Assembly (NCBI GenBank): GCA_021186555.1
Contig: JAJKFL010000039.1
Span: 38,709,610 to 38,773,609 of the forward strand
DNA length: 64,000 nt
Source of the DNA: Reticulitermes speratus
Lineage: Eukaryota > Arthropoda > Insecta > Blattodea > Rhinotermitidae
Direction: 5' to 3'
This document shows, in pieces, positions 24,201 through 38,800 of this stretch. Every line of letters begins with the position of its first letter. Within the stretch, counting starts at the first letter, position 1. The notes under the pieces were generated by a model. That model was not told the origin of the DNA and searched no databases. It was given only the letters and a program-made list of their open reading frames with translations. The translations under genes and the position numbers were made by a program.

Positions 24201-27200
24201 TTAAAGGACTGCTATATTGAGAGGAAACCTCGATTTGGGTAAGGTAGGAACTTCGCCCCATCCACAGACTACAAGAACATACGTTTCCCGTAAGATGTGA
24301 AAGCATCCCTCTTCTTAATTAAGTACACAGACAATGAAAGTGTAAACGGCAATGGAAGAAAAGTTCCATGCATTCTTAAACTGAATTCAGCTCTAACAAA
24401 TGATGACGTACTTTACGTTACATTACCGTGCATTCTATAGCAATTGGAAGTTATTTATTTATCATACCAACTTATGCACAATTTTTACAATATTATTACT
24501 TCACACCTATACGTATTTCGGCACTCAGAATGCCATCCTCAGGGGGTCACAGTGTTAAAAACATAGACTATACATCGATTGTATAAAATGTTACATCGAT
24601 ATGAGTAAAATGTTGAACGTTAAAATATTAATCCATTGTTTTGAGTTCTGATTGAGCTCATATAGTCTATGCTTTTAACACTGTGACCCCCTGAGGATGG
24701 CATTCTGAGTGCCGAAATACGTATAGGGGTGAAGTAATAATATTGTAAAAATTGTGCATAAGTTGGTATGATAAATAAATAACCCCCGATGAAGTAGTTG
24801 TTTACTGTGGTTTCGATTTATTCAGTACGCACGTGTTCCGAGACACACACATGCGTCTAAAAGTAAAACGGCCTTATAATCCATGTAAAACACACGAAAG
24901 GCATTTATATCTTGCCCCTCGAGATTGCTGTGGTTAAGTCTCAATGTTTTCACTGTGATCTCATTTCAGAACGACCCTGACAGAGAGAGTGCTTACAGGG
25001 AGTACCGTGGGGACACCGCCGATGAAGACAATGTCGCCCGGCCCCTCGACTCCATTGGTAAGTGGACCAATCCATTCGTTCAGCTCTACAATAAAACGCA
25101 TTTAATGCACACGCACGTGTAACGGCAGATACCATAGATCATACGGAAGGCTCGATTTCGTTACTAAAATTCAACTCAACGGTTTTGCAGACATTGCTGG
25201 GAGCTCTCACATCAAACATTGGCAACAGGTGCGCGTATTAGCTTCGCCGTGTCTGTCTTTACGCATTCAACAACTCGAGGATGGGTGAATGGATTTTCAT
25301 TAGATTATATATATTTTTTTTTTCAATGGCTCGACAGCCTCTTGGGGGCCTAGACCGCCTCATTTTTCGAGGCTTCACGATCACACTTTAGACACACCAC
25401 ACTCGGAAGGACTCCTCTGGACGAGGGATCAGCCCGTCGCAGAGACCTCTACCTGACAACACATAACACTCAAAACAGACAGAACCATGCCCCCGGTGGG
25501 ATTTTTTTTTTCTTTGATCCATTTGTACGTTTAAATCCTATCGTCCTTAATGTCACTTTACGTCCATACTACCGTCCTTACAACAAACACAAACAAACAT
25601 CCATGCCCCCGGTGGGATTTTTATATTTTTGCCTGTCGGGGTTTTTCCCTTTGATCCATTTTTGTACTGTTTAAATCCTTTCGTCCTTCATGTCACTTTA
25701 CGTTCCATGCTACCGTCCTTACAACAAACACAACACAAACATCCATGCCACCGGTGGGATTCGAACCCACGATCCTAGTAAGCGAGCGGCCGCAGACCCA
25801 CTCCTTAGACCGCACGGCCACTGGGATCGGCTTTGATTTTATATAGGAGAGAATAAATATGTCGAAATTTGGTTAACCTAGAACAGCGGTACAGAACATT
25901 ACACGATGACCCACATGCGATCATAAGTATCTCGTGCGAAACTGGCTTCATGTTTGTCGATATGAAAAATTTTTCGAAAAGAACCTGTAGAGAAAACCGA
26001 TACACGTGTTTCCCAAGACGTCATCTCGTAACTTTTCTTTTTGTGTGGTGAAGGGCCCCGCAGTAGATGCTACGGACGTACCGCAGCCTTAAGGCTTTTT
26101 GTGCAACCCTGTGATGAAGATGATCAGTTTTTTTTTTTCGTTTTTCGAAGTAATGGAGCACCGGTAGAATGAAATTGATAGGGGAAAACCGAAATACTGG
26201 GGAAAAAAACCTGCCCCAATGCCACTTTTTCCACCACAAATTCAAATGGACTGAGCCGGGATCGAACCCGGGCTCCGCGGTGAGAGGCCGGCGACTAACC
26301 GCCTGAGCGATGGCAAGGCCGTCTCGTAACCTTACATTCAGACTTACGTTTATCAAATTTTGTATCGATGGCCCGTGTCTAGTTTTATCGACGGATCTCA
26401 ATACACACAATTTCACAGATCCTGCTTTTCAGAGTAGCTTTCTTTATGACGCCCAAAGGAGTAGAATTCTACCTTGCATTTCCACCAAACTAGACGGTGG
26501 CACATACCGGAAGTGTGTACTTCTAACCAACAGCGTAATGAGAACCTCACAGTAAACGAGGTGTGTTAATAAAATCGTCCGTGGCGCAATAGAAATAGTT
26601 TATACACGGGCGTTCGAGATGTGGGCCAGTGCTTGAGCCTCGTGCTCAGAAGCGTCCAACTGTGAAACAGTGAACCGCACTTCCACTGCTTTGACAACCC
26701 CATCGGTTTCTGCAGGAGCGGCAAAAAAGTGTGCCCTTCATTTTATGTAATTTTTGTCGTTAATTAACGTGTACCCAGAGGGTTAAGACGACCGTGACTT
26801 CCCACATAATGATGCCGCACATATTACCGCCGAAATTGTGACGTCGAGAGCACAATAAATATAAGGGTTTGACTATTTGGAATTTTTGCGTTTGTTTAAA
26901 TCACGATATTACAAACTGAAAGATAAGATTACGGATATGTAATTGAAGACTTCCGCCTGAAAATGGTACAAAAAGGTGATCCCGAAACGTTGGTCATACA
27001 CCAAAAAGTGACGCCGGGTAACAATCCAGAAGATTTTAAGCAACAATATTACGGGTTACTCATCAGTTGCATGTTTAATGCCTGATATGCAGTATACACA
27101 AACGCCATTTTATGATATGCAGTATACACAAACGCCATTTTATAATATGCAGTATATACAAACGCCATTTTATGATATGCAGTATACACAAACCCATTTT

Positions 27201-30200
27201 TGATATGCAGTATACACAAACGCCATTTTATGATATGCAGTATACACAAACGCCATTTTATGATATGCAGTATACACAAACGCCATTTATGATATGCATA
27301 TACACAAACGCCATTTTATGATAAGCAGTAAACACAAACGCCATTTTATGATATGCAGTATACACAAACGCCATTTTATGATATGCAGTACACACAAACG
27401 CCATTTTATGATAAGCAGTAAACACAAACGCCATTTTATGATATGCAGTATACACAAACGCAATTTTATGATATGCAGTACACACAAACGCCATTTTATG
27501 ATATGCAGTATACACAAACGCCATTTTCCCTACGTCTCCTGCCTCCTACAGCGGACCACACCCACAATATTTTATGATATTCACCCCACACATTTACCAA
27601 TATGCACGGTAACCACGCTGTTAAAATGTCGCGCAAGTACTGCCCTAGGGTCTTTTTACTCGTGTTCAAATCTGCATTCCAATTTTTCTCGTTTACATCG
27701 GTAAATTCTAATTTCTTAAGAAGAGTTTAATCACTTGTGTAGTCTTTTAACTTCATTCATTCTGCAGTCTGTCTTACGACAGTCCGTAGGCTCTTCCAAA
27801 GCGAGTTCTCCACAGGGTGCGATCTAGTGCTTCCTCTTTCAATTTCCAGTATCTTCTCTTTTCCTTAAGGTCATCCAGTAGCTGCTTACGTCTTCTCCCT
27901 CGTCTTCCCGTCATTTCTATCCTTCCCCCTAACTTTCCTTCAATCACGTGTTTCAGAAGGCAGTTTCTACGCAAGATGTGACCAATCCAGTTAGCCTTTC
28001 TTCCTTTTATTGTATGTACGATATTCCTCTCCTCCTTGACTAGTCTTTAACTACTACATACATGATTATGATATTAGCAAGGAAAGCAAAGACAAGCCGG
28101 AAGGAGTATTTGTGCCTGTTACCAGCAAATCATGGTGTCCAGCCGTTACACGGGCCTGCATATTATCATATTGCTAACAACATTTCTGAAATTATGAATA
28201 AGATTTGAGTCTTGTAAGTTTGTATCCACTAAGATCCTGCATTCTTATTACAACTATGATAAATACACGTACAATGACACAAATATTGACACTCAAATAT
28301 ATCAGCAGTACCAAATCTACGGTTCGCGAACCTCTTGGCTGTAACAGATAGTTTCAGAAAATTCACTGAGAAAGGGACCATAATAACGATTGATCTGTAT
28401 ATAAGTATTGTTTAAGATAAAGTTAAACTTTATGTTATTTTATTATAATAATATAATAATAACCATGGCTCAACAGCCCTATATGGGCTCGGGCCTCCTC
28501 TTTCCGAGGTTACTTGGTCGTGAGCATTCGTGGCAGTTGGTGACTGGCCAACTGGCCGCGCTACTATTCTATCGATCCTGATATGACCGCCAGAGCCATC
28601 TGGCAGGCAGTCAGGTGTGAGAAATTGGGGTTGAATTTTGCTTACGAAACATTTCTATTCATGCCCTTAAGGTTCTTTTACATGCCGTAAATCTACGACA
28701 TGGGACATACGGCTTTACTTCCCCTCCGAAGGAAGTTGTGCTACGGATTTTTATCATCCTTAAAAATCCATCGACCTCGGTCGGGATCGAACCCGCGAAC
28801 CTTGGGTCCAGTGGCGAGCACGCTAACCACTAGTCCACCGAGGCGACTGTGTTATTTTATTAGTACTTTTAAATTGTTCAAATGTAAGCGAACAATTTCC
28901 TTCGAAAGGGAAATTAAAGGTAAAGGTACAGTTCACGATATAAGGAGCAATGAAGGCATAGAGGGGGGAGAGAGTCCAGGCACGGCTCTACTCTTTCTGT
29001 AACCTCGGCGGTAGATGGCGGTGGATGGTCAACGTCACACCCCGGCTGCCTTACCCCCAAGAAAGAGCCTCACTACCCATTGTACAGGGGACTGGCTGGG
29101 CCTCGGGCCGGTCTGGAAGGGTGGGGCAAATGCCGCCCCCCAATTGGGTTTCGAACCCCAAACCTTCCAGCCCGCATTGAGTCGCTATACCGACTGAGCT
29201 ATGTCGACAGTCGAAAGTGAAAGTAGTGTGTAAAATATCGTATAACTGCCTTGCTGCAAGCGAAAGGTGTTATGTCGAGTGAGCATGTGGAAGGAGCAAC
29301 ACGACACGGACACAGACACCGGACACTTAAAGGACAAATTCGGTAAAATGCTGTAATATTATACGGACGTTTGAGTTCAAGTAGGGGTTTGGCAGCACGA
29401 TTAAGTTTGGGAACCATTGACAGGTTGGGTATTCAGATATACAGGGTGTTCCGTAATAGCATGTGAACATTACGATTATGCAGATATTCATTAGCCAAGA
29501 AAAGTGACATTGGTCCCAAATTTTTTTATTTCTGAGACAAAAGATTTTAAGTACAGACGCAATAAATAAACGAAAGACTTTAAGAGTAAAAATTCTACAC
29601 ACATTGCCAAGAAATATCACTTTATTTACATTTCATTTTGATGAACGGTTAAACCCATTTCGGCTGTTTGAATACGGAATCTTGCAAGGAATAAAATGTA
29701 ACGAATATGGATATGGCAAAAATTTCTTGAAGATTCCTGTTTTCTGCATTTATAAATGACTCTTATAGTGCTCATATACGTTAATAATGGAAAAATGAGT
29801 ATCACTTCACACGTTTCAATTGATATTGTGTACTGCACAAAGCTGCCCACCGTAGTGACATCCTAACTGCTTCACACGACTCAGTAGATTCGCCACGAAA
29901 TTACGTGTTTCACATCTAGTTTTAACAGCTCGATACACAATACTAAATTATGGACATAAACAGCAAACATTAACGCACAGTCAAAAAATTCTTGTAGGCT
30001 TTACTATGTTTAATTAAATTTCACATTTTTTTATTTTTTACACTATTCACCGCAGTCACTACGCAGTTGTGTTAAAGACAGTAAACGTTTTTGAAGGCAC
30101 ACTCACGCGTTTTCACTACCAAACTTGGTACTTACGCTTCAGAAATGCACAACAATGCAGTGGACAGTGACTACTGACACACAGTCATGAAACGCTCCGA

Positions 30201-33200
30201 ATACACAAACAGTGTGTTAAATTACATAAACAATATGACGTATGTAACAACTTCGCAATAAATATAACTTACTGCAGTTCTCTGGGTGAAGCTTACAAGA
30301 CTTATGCATGCCATGTATTGGAGAAAGCTGTCAGTGGCCTATCCTTAAATCAGTCATATTCTATGTTTTAACTTTTGTATCAATATTGAGGTATTTCAGT
30401 GATAAACAATTGTTAAGATACAATATAAACAGAATAATGTTGTACCATAACTCGTGTAAATGAGGTTTTACTGTTAATAACTGTATTTTAATAAGTTAAA
30501 ATCATGAAAATATTTTAGGAGCAAATGTTAACATTACATTATAACTCTTTTAACAGCTCCATCCAAAATCGGATGCCCCTGAAGATAACATAACTCATCA
30601 AAACATGCAGAACACGCTGTATATATTCTGCATATTTAAATACATTACAGATAAAGCAAAGATCAAAACATGCAGAACAAGCTGTATATATTCTGCATAT
30701 TTAAATACATTACAGATAAAGCAAAGATCAAAACATGCAGAACACGCTGTATATATTCTGCATATTTAAATACATTAAAGATAAAGCAAAGATCAAAACA
30801 CGCAGAACACGCTGTATATATTCTGCATATTTAAATACATTACAGATAAAGCAAAGATCAAAACATGCAGAACACGCTGTATATATTCTGCATATTTAAA
30901 TACATTACAGATAAAGCAAAGATCAAAACATGCAGAACACGCTGTATATATTCTGCATATTTAAATACATTACAGATAAAGCAAAGATCAAAACATGCAG
31001 AACACGCTGTATATATTCTGCATATTTAAATACATTAAAGATAAAGCAAAGATCAAAACATGCTAAACACGCTTTATATACTTTGTAGATTTAAATAATG
31101 TAAACAGAATATAAAGATCAAAACATCTCGAACATAATATGAAGATCACACAAACATAATTTTTGTTATTGTATAGTAAACGTACTGTAGTAGAGGGCAT
31201 ACACAAAAGAATGGTGCGGTTTTAATAGTGAACACTATTAAAACCGCACCATTCTTTTGTGTATGCCCTGTATAATTAAATTGTATTAACATTACATTAA
31301 CATTTTCTTACATAATGTACTGTGTCGTGACGTCGTCTGCCTATGATAACTACATAATTATTATTCATATTACGTTAGCTGGCTACATTCTACAGAATGC
31401 CGCACGTAAAAGCTCCACGTTTAAAACACAGACCAAGTTGTTCACATTCAAATTTAAGACTCTGATATCTTTCGGGTTGAGATTAAATTCGGATCTAAAT
31501 TGTTAACATAATTTAAAAATGACTGCAAAACAAATCGGCGACGTTAATAGCCCGATGAAATACTCAGTAATTTCCGAAAGTACTTTAATTGCTTTGTATT
31601 TTAATTACTGTGTTAACAAAACAATATCTAGCACCCTCTCGCGACACAAAGCAGCAAACCTAAATACACGTAATAATTTTAATAAGTAATGGTCCAAAAA
31701 TAACATAAAAATCTGATTTTAAAACATGTTTCCTATCCTTAAGTATTTTGTAGGAAACAGAATATAAACTAAACTTTTCGCAGCAAATTACTGTCATAAA
31801 AATCACCCCAGGAAGTAACGCATTATTAAAGAAATCCATTTAGTATAAGTACCCAATACAATTACTTGTCTCTACATGCAATTGCGTAATTATCTGCATT
31901 ATAATAAGCGCACTTGAGACACACCATGAACTAGAGCTTAGGTAAACAAGTCCGCCCGATCCCTAAATATAAAATCGTCGAAAATGACCCAAATTTGACA
32001 CGGAATTACGTGTGTGTCCCAGAGTTAATTTTGACAGTCCACCGAATATAGCTCTGTAATCGTTTAAATCACAAACTTAAAAAGCCGCAATGGCAGAAGA
32101 TACGGCCCTCAGCGTCACACGAACCACACAGAAGGAACTTTATCCCAAAGAACAGACTTTCTCGAAATGGAATACCTTTATATGTTCTAAAATCGCTACT
32201 TCCGGCTTTATCATGTTTTTCGGCCGCAAACGGCATTCTGCTTTCTTTAGGCTCAATTCGTTTTTCTAACATCTTGGGGCAAAACACCTTAAAAAAATAT
32301 TAGTAGGTAAGTTAGTCAAGAAATTTTTCATTTTTACAGAAGCCGCAAATTCGTTACCGTGTTCACAAAAGCAAGTCACTGGTCCCTATGGCGAACCAGG
32401 CGAAAACAGTGCATACATCATACGCCCTTCCTCCATTTGTGTTTAATATCTATAACTAGGTCTTCCAAGTGTCCTCTTCTCTTTAGCGTCTACGACTCAA
32501 ATTCTGGACGCATTTTTCTCATCTCCCGATGCGCGCTACGAGTCCCGCCCAGCTCAAAATATTTTATTTTGTCACCCTAATAGCATACAGTAAAGAGTAC
32601 AAACCACGAAATGCGTCAGTAAGCAATTTTCCCAATCCTGCTGTCACTTCTTCTCCTTTAGTTACAAGTATTATTGACAGCACAACATCCCCGAACACCT
32701 TCGATGCAAATTCCCTTTCAATAAGTGACAGGCCAAGCTTCCCATTCAAATGGTTCTGAAAGAAAAAGTTTACATAGGGATATGTACAGAAAATGGTAAA
32801 GCTTTCCCGTAACAAGTCATGGAGACTCAGAAGTGGGGTTGGAATTTTGGGCTTCCATCCTTAATTCGACATTCGACACAACTAGGACAGCAGAGTTGTC
32901 AGCTCTACGCGCCGGCCGCACTTTACCCCCAAGAAAATTCCTTGATACTCATTTCTGTTAGAGGCTGAGTGGACCCCAGGGCTACTGAATGCGGACAGAA
33001 GGAATAGGTCACTTAAAATTTCCAAGGACCATATTGAGAATCGAAAACGGAACCTCCCGTCTTTGGTGCAGTGCCTCAACCTACTGCATGTGCTGTTTCG
33101 ACTGTGCTCTTGTACATCTTCGTTCCGACAATACGCTAGTGTTTCAGCAAACACTTCCTGTAACATGTTGAAATTCGATACAGCCGATGGAACACGAAGT

Positions 33201-33392
33201 TCTGACACCTGAAAATATCCCACAAATAGTGTCCCTAGTTAAGCACATGTCCAGCATGACGGCCATCTTGTTGAGCAACTTCTTGCCGGACTAGACCCTC
33301 AACAAGATGGCTGTCATGCTAGACATGTGCTTAACTAGGGACATTATTTGTGGGACATTTTCAGGTGTCAGAACTTCGCGTATCATCCGTTG

Positions 33393-33430
<38 letters not shown>

Positions 33431-35833
33431 CATATATATCTACAGGTTTTACATGACTACCGCAAAATTTTAACAGCCTTCAGTAAATTATTTGGTTTTG
33501 ATCACAGTAAGAACCGTATTAACATACCGTGCGCAATTATATGGTATATTTTTTCCTGTTTTTAATTACGAAATAGATAACCTTCAAAAGGGTATAAATG
33601 CAGAATGACTCATGGAACAGAAAGAGGGAGAGATATCGATCTTACACGGTCACGGCAGTCGATACATATTTGAGCTCACAGATGACGGCGTTTCGCTCGC
33701 TGACTGACAAGAGATGTTAAACTATCGATCTCCATGAATGATTGGACAGCGCGTGTATAGACAGTTCACATCTTCTGTGGTTATAAAAATCTTTAAACGT
33801 TATATACCTAAAACATTCTACAGCAAAGAAGGGGGCGGACACAAGGTGTAGAGGAATTGGGATGAGACAGATAAATGAAAGGAACATTGCGGAAAGGAGG
33901 AAACGGGATAAGGTACGAAAGCAATAAAGAAAAAATGAGGAAAATTTCAGGCATTAAGAAATAAAAAACACTGCTCTCCTGAAAACCTAAGCATGCGCAT
34001 GCGTGAAATGTCACATACAGAGACTGGAATATTACTAAAAAGCATATTATCGTTATGCCTCTTTAAGGCGTAACTGACAACTTAATATTACGGTTAAATC
34101 AATCAATCGTATTGTACTTTCAATCTAAAGACAATTGTATATTTCCTGCAAAAAACAGCTACAAGTTTCGGCTATAGATCATAGATATTATCTGGCTCTC
34201 TACAACAATAAAATGTAAATACTCACAGTTGCGATGTGTGATATCTCAAAACCTTACAGATATTGTTATACAAATATACGTTACATAAAGTAGGTAAAGG
34301 CAAAGCAATTGCATTACAAGCTTGGACAGGCCTTTAGGGTTCCAGGAGGTTGAGGTTCACAGATTTATAGACAATGGGCACATGAAGGTGGTAAGGTTGT
34401 CAGCCATACGCACCGGCCGCCTTTACCCCCCCCCCCCCCCCACCCCCCAGGAAATATTCCTGGTACTCATTTCTGTTAGAACATAAAGTAGGTAGGTAGC
34501 CGAAATGTGTAGCTGTTTTGTGCAGTAAATAAAGAGTTGTGTTTAGACTTAAAAGTGCTCTGCCTTTGATTGAAGGCAAAGAGAAGGCAGAGGGAATGAA
34601 CTGCCTTAAGAAATTTTACTTATACTTAAACTGTAAACAAAAATATACCAGCAGATTTTTCGTTAGTGTGTCAAATGGAATTATACTACTTTTGCAAGGA
34701 TTAAAAAAACAATAACTAACTAACTAACTAACTAACTCCATGTAGCACAGTCCTTCTTGAGAAGCTAACAGGTCCTCAGCTAGTCAAGAAATTCCCCGCC
34801 TTTTATGGAACCCGAAGGTTCATTACCGCATTCACAACAGCCCGCCACCTGTCCCTATCCTGAGCCATATCAATCCAGTCCATGCCCTCCCATCCCACTT
34901 CTTGAAGATCCATTTTAATATTATCCTCCCATCTACGCCTGGGTCTTCCAAGTGGTCTCCTCCCCTCAGGTCTCCCCACCAAAACCCTCTATGCACCTCT
35001 CCCCTCACCCATACGTGCTACATGCCCCGCCCACCTCATTCTTCTTGTTTTGATCAACTGAATAATATTTGGTAATGAGTCTAAAAAACAATGTTCCAAA
35101 TAAATAATCAATTCCCTTTCCGTTATTAATTGTAAAGCAAATTAAATTAATATACAAAGCCTTCCACGTAGAGTCGTGATAAAGGATATGCTCAATGTAA
35201 CTGAACAACTAATTAACATAATTACTGAGCCGTAAAATTAATGTTAAGCGGATGTGGGCACAGAGAGGCACAGAGAACATTCCACTGAGATTTCCCCTTC
35301 CGCATGACGTAGCGAGGAACTCTCCTCATTAATTACAGCTGTGCATCTAATGTGGACCGAGGAGCCTTCTGTGTCAACACACACACAAACTCTGATCTGA
35401 TACATTAAAACGTTAGAACCCAGCTTCCAAGCACAACCCACTTAATCAATAGGCATGCCATTTAGCCTCACCTCCTCAAAACAATTGAAATATCTCAAAA
35501 TAAATACAATAGGCACATGGCAATATTTTCGTACACGTGTCTGCATCTGTGGTCAAATAAGTGAACTACTTCAGCTTTCATCCGGTCACTCTGCACGGTC
35601 GTCAAGAAAACTAACAGTTATATAATCAGCCCTCAAATATGTAAATATTACAACTAATACACATCTCATTTTAGCACAAATTGGAACTAAAATTAACTTG
35701 ACGAAAACATAAAATAAATAATTAAACTCAATATAAAATAGGCCGTATAATCTCTAACCTATAACGAAATAATATTCACCAAATAATGTAGAAAGGAAGC
35801 ACGTCTAACACTTAGCTTTCGCGTTACAACGTA

Positions 35834-35878
<45 letters not shown>

Positions 35879-38800
35879 GTGTATAAAACAAAGTAATAAT
35901 AAATACCATCCATGTCTTTTGTGCTTTTCTTGTACGTGTATTTTATGTTGTGTAGTGCATGTCGATTTGCCTTTGTGATTTGCAGCACAGTGCACCGTTT
36001 GTACAAGCTGACAGTTATGAACTGTCTTAAGATTAAACTGAAATTCTAAGGAGAATCTTATGGTCACAGATTACTACCCAATATCAAGTAACATACGAAT
36101 AGGATCCTACAGTAACACAGTTACCTAATGTCACAACAGTACGGTCACTGCTGACATCTGTCGTACAGTGGTCACAACTACATTGCGAGATATGAGGTTA
36201 TCACTGCTGTTCCTGCAGATTCAGGGTTTCTGGATTGGTACGTTACGTCGCAGGGGTTATAGTCCTGGAAACGTAGGATATACAGGGCATACACAAAAGA
36301 ATGGTGCGGTTTTAATAGTGAACACTATTAAAACCGCACCATTCTTTTGTGTATGCCCTGTATAATAGCAACGGCACAGCGGAACAAACCAGAATATCTG
36401 CATCTTCACGTGACGTCACAATTACTTAACCCAGACAGTTTATGCATCTGACATTTGATAAAACCGAGCAACAACGCCGTCTCTTCAGACTCGACGCAAC
36501 AAAAGGCAGCAAAATTGCCAGTGTCCAGGACAGTTTACCGCTGTACAGAAGGGCATAAAGCTACCTACGTTTCGGACGAATTTGCTACCTCCTTCTTCAC
36601 ACCTTGACCCTGAAGATGGAGGTAGTATTTTGTCCTGAAACTTCGGCAAATCGCTACCGGAGTACACGATGTTACTAGCTAGAAGCCGGCAATCTTCACG
36701 GTAAGGTAAAGCAATCCCTGGACAGGCCCTTAGGGCTCCAGGAGGTTGAGGTTCCCAGATTTCTAGACAATCGGCACATGAAGGTGGTAAGGTTGTCAGC
36801 CCTAAGCACCGGCCGCCTTTACCCCCCAGAAAATATTCCTGATACTCATTTCTGTTAGAGGCTGAGTCGACCCCAGGGCCATAGTGCGACCGAAACGATT
36901 ATGTCAATGAAAAATTCCAATGACAGCATCGGGAATCGAACCCGCGACCTCAACCAACTGCGCCACCGCGTGCCCCCTCTTCACGGTCACCGCCCTGATA
37001 ATCTCAAATTTCTTGTACTTGAAGAATTTTTAGTGCTGGATTGAGAGTAAAAAAAAAAAACTAAGTGAGGTCCGAGATTCGATCCCGGAATTATTGCAAT
37101 GCGGCGTTTGTGCAAGTGACTTCTAGGTGACACGTGAATGTTGATTTCCTACGTGCACGTGGTGACCCACACAGAAGTTTGCCTTGAACAAACTCCACTG
37201 ACGCAGCGCGTCGTTTAAGGCGTCCTGATGAATAATATCAAAGACGCTTACAGCAACTGACAGTCACTCCGCTCCCTCCACGGTCACTGCATACGGCAGG
37301 CTACTTCCCGCGACACACGAACACCACGCATACATTACCGCTTCTCCAACTTAAGAGCCATTTTCCCTCACAGTCACACTGTAACGGTACAAACCGATAT
37401 AAGTGCTTGTTAAAAAAAATAAATGTTCACATAATAAACCGCGAGATGAGATAAATAAAAGACTGCTGACCTGCGAGCCAGAAACTGCCAAGATCTAAGC
37501 TCCACAAAACATAACATTTATCAACTTACATTATTATCCTCCATCATAATTAATCTGCTAAGCAGTTGGCCCGTTTTTGAGCTCTTCTGGAGATCGCTTT
37601 AGACTACATTCAATCATTCAATCATTACTCCTAATAACTTATGTAGACTACATTCAATCATTCAATCATTATTCCTACTAACTTATTTAGACCTTACATT
37701 TCCTAATTCCATTATATATCCTACTAACTTATTTAGACTACATTCAATTCATTATTCCTACTAACTTATTTAGACTACATTCAATCATTCAATCATTACT
37801 CCTAATAACTTATTTAGACTACATTCAATCATTCACTCATTATTCCTACTAACCTACTTAGACTACAAATCATTCAATCATTATTCCTACTAACCTACTT
37901 AGACTACATTCAATCATTCAATCATTATTCCTACTAACTTATTTAGACTACATTCAATCATTCAATCATTACTCCTAATAACTTATTTAGATACATTCAA
38001 TCATTCACTCATTATTCCTACTAACCTACTTAGACTACATTCAATCATTCAATCATTATTCCTACTAACCTACTTAGACTACATTCAATCATTCAATCAT
38101 TATTCCTACTAACTTATTTAGACTACGTTCAATCATTCAATCATTATTCCTACTAACCTACTTTTCTGTGTTTCAAAATACCGGCAAAATTACCCCTATC
38201 CATGTGAATCTATAATTTAAAACTTCTGGTCTAGGATCTTCCCTTTCTTTCTTTCTTTCTTTCTTTCCTTCCTTCTATCTTAGTCTGACCTCTTCTACCT
38301 ACTCACTGTAGATGTAGAATGTTACTGTTACACCTGAACACAATCAGACACACACACATCGATAGGACTCCTCTGGAAGAGGGATCGGCCCGTCGCAGAG
38401 ACCTCTACCTGACAACACACAGTACTCACAAGACAGACATCCACGCAGTCGGCGGGATTCGAACCCGCAATCCCAACAAGCGAGCGTCCGCAGACCCACG
38501 TCTTAGACCACGCGGCAACCGGGATCGCGTATCAAATTTCTTACAACTGTAAATATTTACTGTCTCGTTTTGTAAAAATCCTTTTAATTATGTCGTCATT
38601 CCTATACTCAAATATTGCCAGCTGTTCTCGTTGACCCGAACGGTAAGCACACGTTCACACGCAGCAGCCGTCTGTCACGTACAAACGGCCAAGTTCCAGC
38701 CATGTAATTATGTTAGTGGTTACAAAAAAAATTGCTTTCACCCTCTGTAATGCCCCCCTGCACGAAGCCTGCTCCATCTATTAACTTTACATTGGGCTAT

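Noticed and set aside
27049..27704. Open frames with [10 protein letters not shown] or [10 protein letters not shown] repeats
   Set aside because: Shadows of the 30-bp minisatellite.
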